From NCBI GenBank assembly GCA_002104945.1, contig MCFH01000050.1, forward strand, positions 345,027 through 409,026: 64,000 nt of DNA. The letters run 5' to 3'. Position 1 is the first letter of the stretch, and each line of letters starts with the position of its first letter. Positions 51,142 through 60,775 of this stretch are shown piece by piece. Below the pieces are notes generated by a model that had not been told where the DNA came from, did no database searches, and saw only the letters and a list, made by a program, of their open reading frames with translations. The position numbers and the translations under genes were made by a program. Source of the stretch: Piromyces finnis (lineage: Eukaryota; Neocallimastigomycota; Neocallimastigomycetes; Neocallimastigales; Neocallimastigaceae).

Positions 51142-52523
51142 TTATTCGTTATTATCGAGTTTATTTATTAAATCACTGTCGTTATTTAGGGTTATTGATC
51201 TTTGAAAAGTTACTTCTGAAAAATTAGCTGTGTTTCCTATTTCACTATTTTCTCTTGATAAAGTTTCATATTCATTATTATCCACGTTTTCATTATTTTT
51301 TGTTATTGTTTCTGATGATTCGTTATTGTCTTTAGTTTTAGAGTTTGACAATTGATGATTTTGGTCTTTATAAATATTAATGATGTCAAAAAATAGATTA
51401 TCAAAAAGTTTATTTACAGAATCTATATCTTTTGATGATATTTCAATGTACCTATTCATATTTAATTATTATTAAAAGTGGTAATATTAGATTATTATTA
51501 TTTAATTCATTAATATTTATAAAAATAAAAGTTTAGTTTTACTTAAAACCATTTTTTATTGCAAATTTTGATGCTTCTTCATATGAAATTACTCTTGTTT
51601 CTCTATCTAACTATTGTTATTATTTTAAAATTAATTTTCATTACTTTTTTGTTTTATTTTTATTTATATACTTTAATAGTATTCTTACTTTATTTCCTAT
51701 TAAATGAATGATTATTTCACTTTTATTCATGAATCTATTTATTTCTGTTAACCATTGAATTAAATTTTCAAAAGTTTTTCTAGTTGATAAATCAAAAACT
51801 AATAATACCTAGAAAAAAAAAATAGAGAAACAAATGTATAACATATAAAGGAATAATTAACCTCAATAATACTCTAAATATTTATTCATTACTGTAAAAA
51901 ATATAGTTATTATAATAATAATAAAACATAAAATTTATATATTTTTTTTGGAATCAATTGATTACCCCATGAGTATCTTTATAAAATTCATTTCTCACTT
52001 CAAAGTACAATGGATCTCCAGCTACATCCCAAAAATTTATTTTCACTTTTATTATGATGTATATTTCAATTAAATATAAAAAAAGTGTTACATAATTAAA
52101 AATATGAATAACACGGAAAGTATAAATAAAAATCAATGAATTAATAAATAATAAAAAAAAATTTATTTTTAATCTACCTTCAACATTTTCTATTGTTGTT
52201 GTTCTTACACCAAAATCAATACCAATTGTTGGTATATAATCCGTTATAAACTATATAATATCATAATATTATATATACATTTAATAAAAATATATTTTTA
52301 TACATAAATTATTTGAAATGAAAAAATATGTCATCCTTTTTTTTTTTTTTCTTTAAAGTTTTCATTTATAACATACTTTTCCTTCACAGTATGCTTTTAT
52401 TAAGGTTGATTTTCCGACAAAAGAATCACCTAATGTTAAAATTTTTATTCTTCCGCTTTCTGATGCCATTTTAACAGGTTTTGGTAAATGACCAGGTTCT
52501 CTTGTTATTAATGTAACTGTCAT
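51142..52523 (-). CDS. RJL-family (DNAJC27/RBJ-like) small GTPase lacking a J domain
   Basis: Six exons: 52377-52523, 52178-52250, 51966-52045, 51689-51808, 51543-51610 and 51142-51451, in frame to 265 residues. The P-loop GDSFVGKST is at residues 32-40. The effector region IPTIGIDFGVRT follows, then INFWDVAGDPLYFEVRNEFY with KDTHGV, near-identical to the RJL hallmark and lacking the catalytic glutamine of Ras/Rab (DVAGDP instead of DTAGQE). The base-recognition motif GNKLD is assembled across an exon junction, and IEISSKD occupies the G5 position. No prenylation cysteine is present. Animal DNAJC27 continues into a DnaJ domain; here the last 75 residues are an Asn/Ser/Glu-rich tail with no HPD motif. 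RJL genes are reported to track with flagella across eukaryotes, which suits a zoosporic fungus. It shares a 0.93-kb divergent promoter region with the ArfGAP gene. Confidence 0.9.
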
Positions 52524-52561
52524 GACTATTACTATAGTACTTCAAGCTTTCTTTTTTTCCT

Positions 52562-52645
52562 TACAATTATATAGTCTTTTGTATTTTGTGTAATTTTTTT
52601 ATTCCCTACAATTATATAGTCTTTTGTATTTTGTGTAATTTTTTT
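52562..52645. repeat. tandem duplication, 45-bp period, in the RJL 5' flank
   Basis: The 39-base segment at 52562-52600 (containing TATAGTCTTTTGTATTTTGT) recurs unchanged at 52607-52645 after a 6-base spacer. It begins 39 bases upstream of the RJL start codon, so it probably lies in its 5' UTR or core promoter. Exact identity implies a recent event. Confidence 0.9.
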
Positions 52646-52733
52646 TAAAGTTTTGTTTTTTTTTTTATATTTTATATTAATTAAATTTTATTAAAATTTT
52701 AAAAAAATATATACACTTTCTAGTTTTATTAAA

Positions 52734-52741
52734 TCACGTGA
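52734..52741. promoter_or_regulatory. E-box TCACGTGA
   Basis: A perfect 8-bp palindromic E-box, the core recognised by bHLH factors such as Cbf1 and Pho4/USF types, located 211 bases before the RJL start codon and 717 bases before the ArfGAP start. Confidence 0.5.
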
Positions 52742-53103
52742 ATCATGTTTATTTAATTTCTTATTAATTTATACTAATATTGTTAACATCAAAAAACAAA
52801 AAAACCAACCAGTTGGTAATAATTATTTACTAAAAAAAAAAGAGAAAGAGGTAATAATAAAAAAATATAATTTTTAATATATATAATCTTTTTTTTCTCT
52901 CTCTTTTAGGTAAGAATTAATTATATACAAATATAAAATATTAAATATTAGTATATTTAAAAAAAGAAATGTAAAATTAAAGTATATTATAAATATATAT
53001 TAGTGCTTAATTTTATCATTATTATTTTTTGTTTATATTTATCATTTCATATTGTCTATTTATTGTTAATTTTTTTTTTATTGCTTCTAAACTTATTAAA
53101 AGT

Positions 53104-53145
53104 ATAATGTGTAAATACGCAATTTCCTGTTTATTTACACATTAT
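53104..53145. promoter_or_regulatory. 14-bp-arm inverted repeat containing forkhead-like GTAAATA sites
   Basis: ATAATGTGTAAATA (53104-53117) and TATTTACACATTAT (53132-53145) are exact reverse complements separated by 14 bases. Each arm contains GTAAATA, matching the forkhead core (RYAAAYA), in opposite orientation. It lies 313 bases upstream of the ArfGAP start. Confidence 0.5.
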
Positions 53146-53457
53146 TTAATACTATTTTTATATAAATAATTTAAAAGATGGTGAAAAAATATATTATAAT
53201 ATACTCATTTACTGGAAAATTATAAATATAGTAATTTGAAATTTTTAAAAATAAGCTAAATCTATTCTATTTATTTATTTTTTAATATTACTTTTAAAAT
53301 GTTTTCCCAATAAACCATAATTTAAATATTTCAACCAAATAAATAATGAAATAAAATAAACTAGTTCTGTAGGATATATATCCAAAACACACATTTTTTT
53401 TTTTTCCTTTTTTATTTTTTTAAAAATTAATAAAGTTATATAATACGAATAATAAAA

Positions 53458-53672
53458 ATGAGTACAAGAACTGCCAGACAATCTTCCAAACAACAAAATG
53501 AAAGACATACAGCTATTCTTCGAGAATTAGTAAAACAACCAAGTAACAGGAGATGTGCTGATTGTAAAAGAAACGACCCACGTTGGGCTTCTTGGAATTT
53601 AGGTATTTTCATTTGTATTCGTTGTTCTGGTGTTCATCGTTCTATGGGTACCCATATTAGTAAAGGTATTGA

Positions 53673-53716
<44 letters not shown>

Positions 53717-55335
53717 TTTAAATGAATATAATTATAATCATTATTATTGCAATTGAGAATCTTTTATTTTTATCTTTAATATTACTAATATAATTTTTTA
53801 AAAAATTATCCTTTATTATAATAAATAGTCAAGTCTATTGATTTAGATACTTGGACCCCAGAACAAATTGAAGTAAATTTTAATATTAATTTTGAAATTT
53901 TATATATAAAAATAGTGATAGAATGCATATAGAAAATGAGAATAAAAATAAATTCAGAAGGAACTAAATAAATATTAATAATACTATTATTTTTTGTGTA
54001 TAAAGAATATGAAAAAATGGGGTAATTATAAAGCTAATTTATATTGGGAAGCTACTTTAACTGAAAGAGACAAGTTCCAAGAAAAGTAATTTTTCAATAA
54101 AATATTATTTTTGTAATGTAAAGGTTATAGTGATTAATATATTTATTTTAAAAAATTTAAAATAGTAATTTCGAAAGATGGATTCGTTCAAAGTATGAAT
54201 TTAAACGTTTTGTTAAGAGTAATGACATTCCAGATCCAGACACTTTACCAAATGAAGTAAATCTGAGATATATTATATATTTATTATTTTTTTATATTTA
54301 GATATTTATCAACTAATTAATAATATTTGTTTAATTACTATCTATATTTGTTGAATTCATTATGGAATAAATAATTACATATTATATATATATTTAAAAA
54401 ATATTAATTCAACAATTAAATCTAATATAATTTTTATTTTAAATAATAATGCGTTTCTGATTTTTCGATAACGATAACAACTATTGCAATAGAATGGTGA
54501 AAGTAATATTAGTTCTAGTACTACAAAACAATCTGCAAAACCATTAGTTAGTACAGAAGAAGTTCAAGGTGTATTTTCAACTACTAATAATACAAAGAAG
54601 TCATCTAATAATGTAGCTTCTAATTCTAGTAATCAAGATATTTTCTTATTCCAAGATTTTACCAATACAAACTCATCAAATAATAATTCTTCATCAACTA
54701 TCGATGCATTTAATAATACTTCATCTTCCACTACTACTAAACCATCAACAAATTCAAACCAACAAAACAAAGTCGATTTTAAATCAAGTATTTTATCATT
54801 ATATAATACCTCCAGTACTTCATCTTCTACAACAAACACCAATAATTTTGGTCAATTTAGTAATACATCAAACACAACAGGTATGCCATTAGCTTTCCAA
54901 GCTTCCCCAATGCAACCACAATCTTCAGGCTTTGGTTCTTCTATGCAACCAAGTACTATGGGTTTCAATAATATGATGCAACCTCAATCTTCTGGATTTG
55001 GTACTACTATGCAACCATCTAATAGTTTTGGTAATTTGCAAGGGGCATCTACTATGCAACCATCTAATAGTTTTGGTAATTTACAAGGTGCATCTACCAT
55101 GCAATCATCTAATAGTTTTAGTAATTTACAAGGTCAATCATTTATGCAACCAAGTAAACCAGCAGCTCCAAAACATGATCCATTTGATTTTATATCTTTA
55201 TCTTCTTTCTCAAACAATGCTAATACAACAAAAACAACCAATAGTTCAACTAATGCTACTAACAACAACAATAATGATGATTTTGCTGATTTCCAAACTG
55301 CTTCAACTGGAAATTCTAATTGGGCTAATTTCTAA
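53458..55335 (+). CDS. SMAP/Age2-type Arf GTPase-activating protein
   Basis: Five exons: 53458-53665, 53829-53872, 54006-54085, 54166-54256 and 54493-55335, in frame to 421 residues. The ArfGAP zinc finger is complete: Cys33, Cys36, Cys53 and Cys56 in C-x2-C-x16-C-x2-C (CADCKRNDPRWASWNLGIFI), followed by SGVHRSMGTHISK with the arginine finger at Arg61. KSIDLDTWTPEQIENMKKWG and YKANLYWEA then follow the SMAP1/SMAP2 and yeast Age2 pattern. After the roughly 130-residue GAP domain, the protein is Ser/Asn/Thr-rich. It holds four near-identical blocks of the form MQPSNSFGNLQGAST (about residues 315-370), a DPFDF motif near HDPFDFISL that resembles adaptor-binding DPF/W motifs, and ends in SNWANF. 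It should accelerate GTP hydrolysis by Arf on endosomal or trans-Golgi membranes, opposing the Sec7 GEF at 24.7-32.2 kb. The first intron contains an ATT microsatellite. Confidence 0.94.
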
Positions 55336-56116
55336 GCTTTTCATTATTAATAATAATAATCTAATAATATTAATTAATAAAGGATTGAAATATTACCCAT
55401 TATATATAAAAATAAATAGTTTAATATTCTATTAAAAAAATCATTTATTTATTTTAATGTTAAATTAATAATAAAGGTAATTTTTACCAATTTTTTTATA
55501 AAAAAAAAAATCACATTTACAAATCTTTTCACTGGATACTATATAATAAAATTGTTGAAAATATTTATAGAAAAAGTTTAATAGTAATTTTAAAAAAGAA
55601 GATAATAACAACATTCACAACAACAAAACAAAAACAGAAAAATAACCATAAATATTTTATAAAAATGTAATACAAATTAAAATAATAATAAAATAAAAAT
55701 AAAATAAAATAAAATAAAAACAATACTAATAAAAAAAAAAAGATATAAAAATATTATTACTTCATTATATAAAATGAAATGATAATTATCATTCAAATAT
55801 ATTAAAAATATTTTATTTATAAAAAAAGACAAAAATAAATATTTATATATTTGAATATTATTATTTTTCACCTTAATAATTTATTTATTTATTATTATTA
55901 TTCTTCATAATTTTTATCATGAATATATATATTTATATGAGGTATCTGAGAATTTAATTTTTAAATTTTTTTTTTTATTACTAAATTTAATAAAATTTAA
56001 AAAAGGTAATTTTATTTTATTTATTTTTTATTATTTTTATTATTTTTTACTATTTTTTTTTTAAATTACTTTTACTTGTTATTAATATCAATATTGACAT
56101 ATTGATATATAAAAAT
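55336..56116. other. convergent intergenic region
   Basis: Only A/T-rich sequence is seen between the converging 3' ends of the ArfGAP gene and the RPEL gene. It includes AATAAA-like signals on both strands and AAATA tandem units (about 55690-55720). No gene is supported. Confidence 0.6.
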
Positions 56117-57166
56117 TTAATGGAATAATGTATTTCTTAAAGAAGATTCATGAACTTGCATTTCATGTTTCTTATATTCATTCAATTCTTCTCTAATTTG
56201 CATCTTTAATTGTGGTGTAAGGTGTTTGAATGTTGAATTAATATCTGGTCTTCTTGAATATTCTGATTTTCTAAATGTTGGTAAAACTTCAACAGACTCA
56301 TTAAAGTGAATGACTTTTTGAACAGATTCATCATTTATTGTTGGTCTATCTCTCATTAAACTTTCCATTGCATTTAATAATTGTGCTCTTTTAAGATTTT
56401 GTTGAGTTGCTACAATTGAAGGATCCATCGATCTACCTGTTTTTTTTTTAAATTATTTATATTAATTTGTCCATTTTAAATTTATAATTGGGAATGTTTT
56501 TTTTTTTTTATTATTATTTTAACATAAGTTTATTATTATTCATTTATTTGTTATATATATATATATAAATATATTTCAATTTATTATTTTTAAAAAAATT
56601 ATAATGTTTTGTGACAGTATAATATTATTAATTTTTTTATTTTTGTATATATTAAAAAAAATGAGGAAAAATTTAATTAATTATTATATTATTTTAATCA
56701 ATTTATGCATATGAATAATGTAAATATATAGATAGATAGACATATTTTAATATTTTATTAAATGAATATATCTTTCTTACCAATTAAAATATTCATATCT
56801 TCTAATACTGATCTTTCAGGTCTTTTCTTTAAAATAGATTTTAATTGTTTAGATGTTTTTTCAAAATTAATGTTTTGCGAAACTACTCCAGAATCTGTAG
56901 TATTTTCATTATTTTCATTTTTTCCTTCTTTTGATTCATTATTATCAACTATTTAATCCAATTGTGTATATATATATATATATTTTATCAAGTAATAAAT
57001 TATTTAATGAATATCATTTTTTTTATTTAATTTTATTTCATTTATTAATATTGAAAAAACATTGAAAGAAAAGTTTGTATTTTGTATGAAAGTATAATTA
57101 TAATAGTATAGATAAATATTTAGTTCATCATCAATAATAATATCAATACAATATTAATAAATTCTC

Positions 57167-57200
<34 letters not shown>

Positions 57201-57518
57201 TATAATCTGATTATAAAAATTGAAAGTTTTCTTTTTCATACTTCTTAAAATATTTCTTAATTTTAAATCTTCTTTGCTAGGTCTAAGAGATAACTTTCTT
57301 TCTAAAACCGATTTTGGAAATTCAACTATTTTTATATAAAAGTTTTAATTAAAAGATAAGTAAAAAAAAAAGAAATAATTGTCTTTTCATTTTTTTAATA
57401 TTATTATAATATTTTATGTTGATTATTTATTACAGCTTTCTTCAGAACTTTTTCTAGATATTGATGAAGAAATACTACTAAGACTGTTAGAGCTCAAATC
57501 TTTATTATTATCTTCCAT
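56117..57518 (-). CDS. RPEL-repeat protein with a PP1-docking-like motif
   Basis: Four exons: 57434-57518, 57242-57325, 56781-56948 and 56117-56436, in frame to 218 residues. The RPEL motif, which binds G-actin in MRTF and PHACTR proteins, is clear in exon 2 (VLERKLSLRPSKEDLKLRNI). A second, degenerate unit is in exon 3 (KSILKKRPERSVLEDMNIL), and a third possible one spans the start of exon 4 (LLNAMESLMRDRPTINDESV). The C-terminal 70 residues contain KVIHFNESVEVLPTF, in which KVIHF fits the RVxF docking rule for protein phosphatase 1, and LTPQLKMQIREELNEYKKHE, which resembles the C-terminus of fungal proteins of unknown function. RPEL plus PP1 docking is the PHACTR layout, so an actin-responsive PP1 regulator is a reasonable inference. 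The first exon is Ser-rich. Confidence 0.8.
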
Positions 57519-58596
57519 TTTTATTTAATTGCTTTTATTTTTTTTTCCAAAAAGTAAAAAAAAATATTAATATATAATGTATAATATTTCTTAAATTTTT
57601 TTTTAAAAAAAGGGAAAAATATCTTTTAAAGTAAAGTTAATTCTAGTCAATAAAAAAAATATGTTTTTTATTTTATTAATATAAACCAATTATTCTTTAA
57701 AGTAATACTATATAGTTTAAAATAGTAAATTGTATTTTCTATAAGCTATTTTTTTTTTTATCCATATTAATATTAAATAAATTTCATTTTATTTCATTTT
57801 ATTTCATTTTAAAATTTAATTTTATTTATAATTTTTTTGATGGTATATAATTAATTAATTATAATTAATAAAATTAAAGTTTTAAATATGATATTATTTA
57901 TAATATACCCAAAAATAAAAATTAGAGAATGTCATTTTTTAATTTCTAAAACTTTAATAAATTCTTTACTTGGTATAAACGTATATATTTAATGTATATA
58001 TATATATATAGATTTTTATGTTTCAATGCTATTAAGATGTAAGATGTAAGACATTTTCTAAATTTATCAAATTGATTTTATTTTCTTTTTATTAAAAAAT
58101 ATATTATTTAAAAAATAAGTAATTTCCAAAAGAAAAAAAAGAGTAATATTATTTTTTATATTTTTATATTTCTTTCTAATTGAATAATACACCTTAAAAA
58201 TTTGAATTGGGGAAAAACTGAAGTCAATTATAATTTTTGAAAATTAATATAATATAAAATATATTTTCAATTTAATTATCTATTTTAAAATTTATAATTA
58301 ATAATAGAGTGAAGTATTTTTATGTAGTACAATACATTTTTTATATCATTGTAAATAATTTATAATTTATTTATTACATAAACATTTATGTAACACTTGA
58401 TTATCATATGTTTGTGTGATAAAATAATATGAGGGTTAGGAATGTCATTGACCTATTAAATTAAAGTTAATAAATTATATACCCAATCATGATTATAATC
58501 AATTCATTTTGATTATATAAAATATAATTAAGTTTAATCATTTAATCCCTCCTTTCAATTGTTTCAATTTCGATAGTAGAGTGAAACTGATTCAAA
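57519..58596. other. divergent intergenic region upstream of eL8
   Basis: This 1.08-kb stretch lies between the RPEL gene (transcribed leftward) and the ribosomal protein gene (rightward). It is A/T-rich, with tandem ATTTC units (about 57781-57810) and a small GTAAGAT duplication near 58038. The telomere-like box AGGGTTAGG at 58432-58440 and a CCCTCC tract near 58547 are candidate elements of the ribosomal protein promoter. Confidence 0.55.
58432..58440 (+). promoter_or_regulatory. telomere-repeat-like box (AGGGTTAGG) upstream of eL8
   Basis: AGGGTTAGG, a unit and a half of the TTAGGG repeat, stands 157 bases upstream of the eL8 start codon. In several fungi, ribosomal protein promoters use Tbf1-type factors that bind AGGGTTA boxes; that use here is an inference from position and sequence. 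Confidence 0.5.
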
Positions 58597-59613
58597 ATGG
58601 TATGTAGAATAAAGGATAATAATATGAAGTATTTCATATTGATTAAATGGATGAATAATATTTAATTTAAAATGAATACTACTTTAAATTTTATTATCCT
58701 AGAATGTTTTTTTCATTAAGAGCATTCAATGACCCATATATAAATTTTTAAGAATTTTTAATGCCTTATTCCATTATCTCATAGAATTTTGTAAATTTTT
58801 TTTATGCATAAAATGTTTAATTTAATTATATAGCCAAGAGCTCAAAAGTCTAAAAAGGTTGCCCCAGCCCCATTACCATTCAAGAAGGCTTCTACCAAGG
58901 CCCCAAAGAACCCACTTACTGAAAAGACTCCAAAGAACTTTGGTATTGGTCAAGATGTTCTTCCAAAGAGAGACCTTTCTCGTTTCGTCAAATGGCCAGA
59001 ATACATCCGTCTTCAACGCCAAAAGGTCGTTCTTCAACAACGTCTTAAGGTTCCACCAGCTATTAACCAATTCAACAATGTCTTAGACAAGAACACTGCT
59101 ACTCAAGTTTTCAAGCTTCTTAACAAGTACAGACCAGAAAACAAGAAGGAAAAGAAGGAACGTCTTGCTGCTATCGCCAGCTCTGCTGCTGAAGGTAACA
59201 AGGTTGACCAAGGTAAGAAGCCAGTCGTTGTCAAGTACGGTATCAACCACATCACCGCTTTAGTTGAAGCCAAGAAGGCTCAACTTGTTGTTATTGCTGA
59301 TGATGTCGACCCAATCGAAATCGTCCTCTGGCTCCCAGCCCTCTGCAAGAAGATGGGTGTTCCATACTGTATTGTTAAGGGTAAGGCTAGACTCGGTACC
59401 GTTGTCCACAAGAAGACTGCTACCGCTCTTGCCATCACTGAAGTTAGCGCTGAAGACAAGGCTCAACTTTCTTCCCTTGTTTCCACTATCAAGTCTGGTT
59501 TCATGGTTAAGGCCGAAGAAGAACACAAGCACTGGGGTGGTGGTATCATGGGTGCCAAGACTCTTAACATGTTAGCTAAGAGAGAAGCTGCCCGCGCTAA
59601 GGATTTAAAGTAA
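58597..59613 (+). CDS. RPL7A: 60S ribosomal protein eL8 (L7Ae family; RPL8/RPL7A)
   Basis: Two exons: the ATG alone (58597-58599), then 58834-59613, giving 260 residues, the normal length. The intron begins with GTATGT directly after the start codon, a layout common in fungal ribosomal protein genes. Recognisable segments are the basic N-terminus ([18 protein letters not shown]), [40 protein letters not shown], the L7Ae RNA-binding core ([53 protein letters not shown]), and [11 protein letters not shown]. It binds rRNA in the large subunit. Codon choice is strikingly different from the neighbours, with C or G at many third positions (AAG for Lys, CTT/CTC for Leu, GCC for Ala). That is the pattern of strong translational selection in a very highly expressed gene, not of transfer. 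Confidence 0.98.
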
Positions 59614-59994
59614 ATGTGATTAACACATTGTAAAAAGAATTTTTGTATCTGTTCAAAAATTTAATAAAATCATATAAAATATAAAATTTATTAAAACTCG
59701 CATTATCTTTTTAAGTAATTTAATAGTGTACATTTAGAATTATACCACATAGAAGACTTTTTTTATATTTTAGGAAATATATATCTTTTTCATATTTATA
59801 ATTATTATAACTATTTTTTTATTATAATTTATTATTAAATAAAATAAATTTAAAAATTAAATTAAATTGTGTTTAAAAATTGTTGTGTTTAGAAGTGAAT
59901 TATTTGTGAAGAAAGGATGCTAAATTTAATATCCTTTTTAATTTCTTTTAATAATAACAATAGTAGTAATAGAAATAATAATATTAGTAATGAT
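59614..59994. other. 3' flank of eL8
   Basis: AATAAAA near 59661 probably serves as the polyadenylation signal of the ribosomal protein gene. Beyond it is A/T-rich sequence up to the retroelement cluster. Confidence 0.6.
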
Positions 59995-60399
59995 AAATCA
60001 TGCCTTTTGCTATCTAACCAAAATCATGCCTTTTGCTATTGGCCAGCAATGGTCAATGTTCAAAAGGTTTGAAGCAACATCCAAGAGCGTCAATGCTGAA
60101 GAAACAGTAAGACAGGCCAGGAGGGCCAGCGCAACCAATGGAGATCATAATTTTGTTCCATGACAAAATTTTGATCTTTGGCTCGGTGTCCCATTGGAAG
60201 TCAAATACAATTATTATACTTTAGTATGATAGTGGCTTTCTTACTTTAATTAAAATTACTAGAATACATTATACCCAATTTTTATTCATTTGTGTTTATT
60301 TAAACATATTTTTTTTATTTTTATTTTTATTTTTAATTTTTTATTACATGTATTATAATTTTAATTAAATTAATAATAAAGTTTAAAATATTTGATGCC

Positions 60400-60443
<44 letters not shown>
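59995..60443 (+). mobile_element. 5'-truncated non-LTR retrotransposon 3' end (copy A) with poly(A)
   Basis: A 19-base sequence containing ATCATGCCTTTTGCTAT occurs at 59995-60013 and again at 60021-60039. From ATG 60026 a 45-codon frame (MPFAIGQQWSMFKRFEATSK ... NFVP, stop at 60161-60163) of normal GC content follows. Then comes a 3'-UTR-like segment (60165-60402) ending TTGATGCCGTT, and a roughly 40-base poly(A) tract. The layout of coding end, 3' UTR and poly(A) fits the 3' end of a LINE inserted with 5' truncation. The 45-codon frame may be the C-terminus of the element's ORF. Because the window ends before the 3' end of the long element on the right, identity with that element is inferred. 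Confidence 0.65.
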
Positions 60444-60444
<1 letters not shown>

Positions 60445-60678
60445 AAATTTTGATCTTTGGCTCGGTGTCCCATTGGAAGTCAAATACAATTATTATACTT
60501 TAGTATGATAGTGGCTTTCTTACTTTAATTAAAATTACTAGAATACATTATACCCAATTTTTATTCATTTGTGTTTATTTAAACATATTTTTTTTTATTT
60601 TTATTTTATTTTAATTTTTATATTACATGTATTATAATTTTAATTAAATTAATAATAAAGTTTAAAATATTTGATGCC

Positions 60679-60737
<59 letters not shown>
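60444..60737 (+). mobile_element. non-LTR retrotransposon 3' UTR (copy B) with long poly(A)
   Basis: Bases 60444-60681 repeat 60165-60402 almost exactly, differing only in the T/A homopolymer stretch, and end at the same TTGATGCCGTT before a poly(A) tract of about 56 bases (60682-60737). The copy contains only 3' UTR, so it is more severely 5'-truncated than copy A and lies directly after its poly(A). Near identity means both are young. Confidence 0.75.
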
Positions 60738-60739
<2 letters not shown>

Positions 60740-60775
60740 CCTTTTGCTATTGGCCAGCAATGGTCAATGTTCAAA
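60737..60775 (+). repeat. 39-bp segment shared with copy A
   Basis: The sequence from ATGCCTTTTGCTATTGG to TTCAAA is identical to 60026-60064, but here it follows a poly(A) tract and leads directly into the tandem hairpin repeats instead of the remainder of copy A. It marks a junction: either the true 5' end of the element family, or a fragment captured during insertion. Confidence 0.75.

Larger units (their letters stand above)
52524..53457. promoter_or_regulatory. divergent promoter region between the RJL GTPase and ArfGAP genes
   Basis: This 934-bp intergenic stretch lies between two genes transcribed away from each other. It contains a tandem 39-bp duplication (52562-52645), a perfect E-box TCACGTGA (52734-52741), the palindrome ACCAACCAGTTGGT (52804-52817), and a 14-bp-arm inverted repeat (53104-53145). 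In a region that is otherwise A/T-only, these symmetrical motifs are good candidates for protein-binding sites. Which gene each controls cannot be told. Confidence 0.5.

Noticed and set aside
58859-59575. Several open frames on both strands within the eL8 gene
   Set aside because: They are shadows caused by the GC-rich codon use of the ribosomal protein gene.
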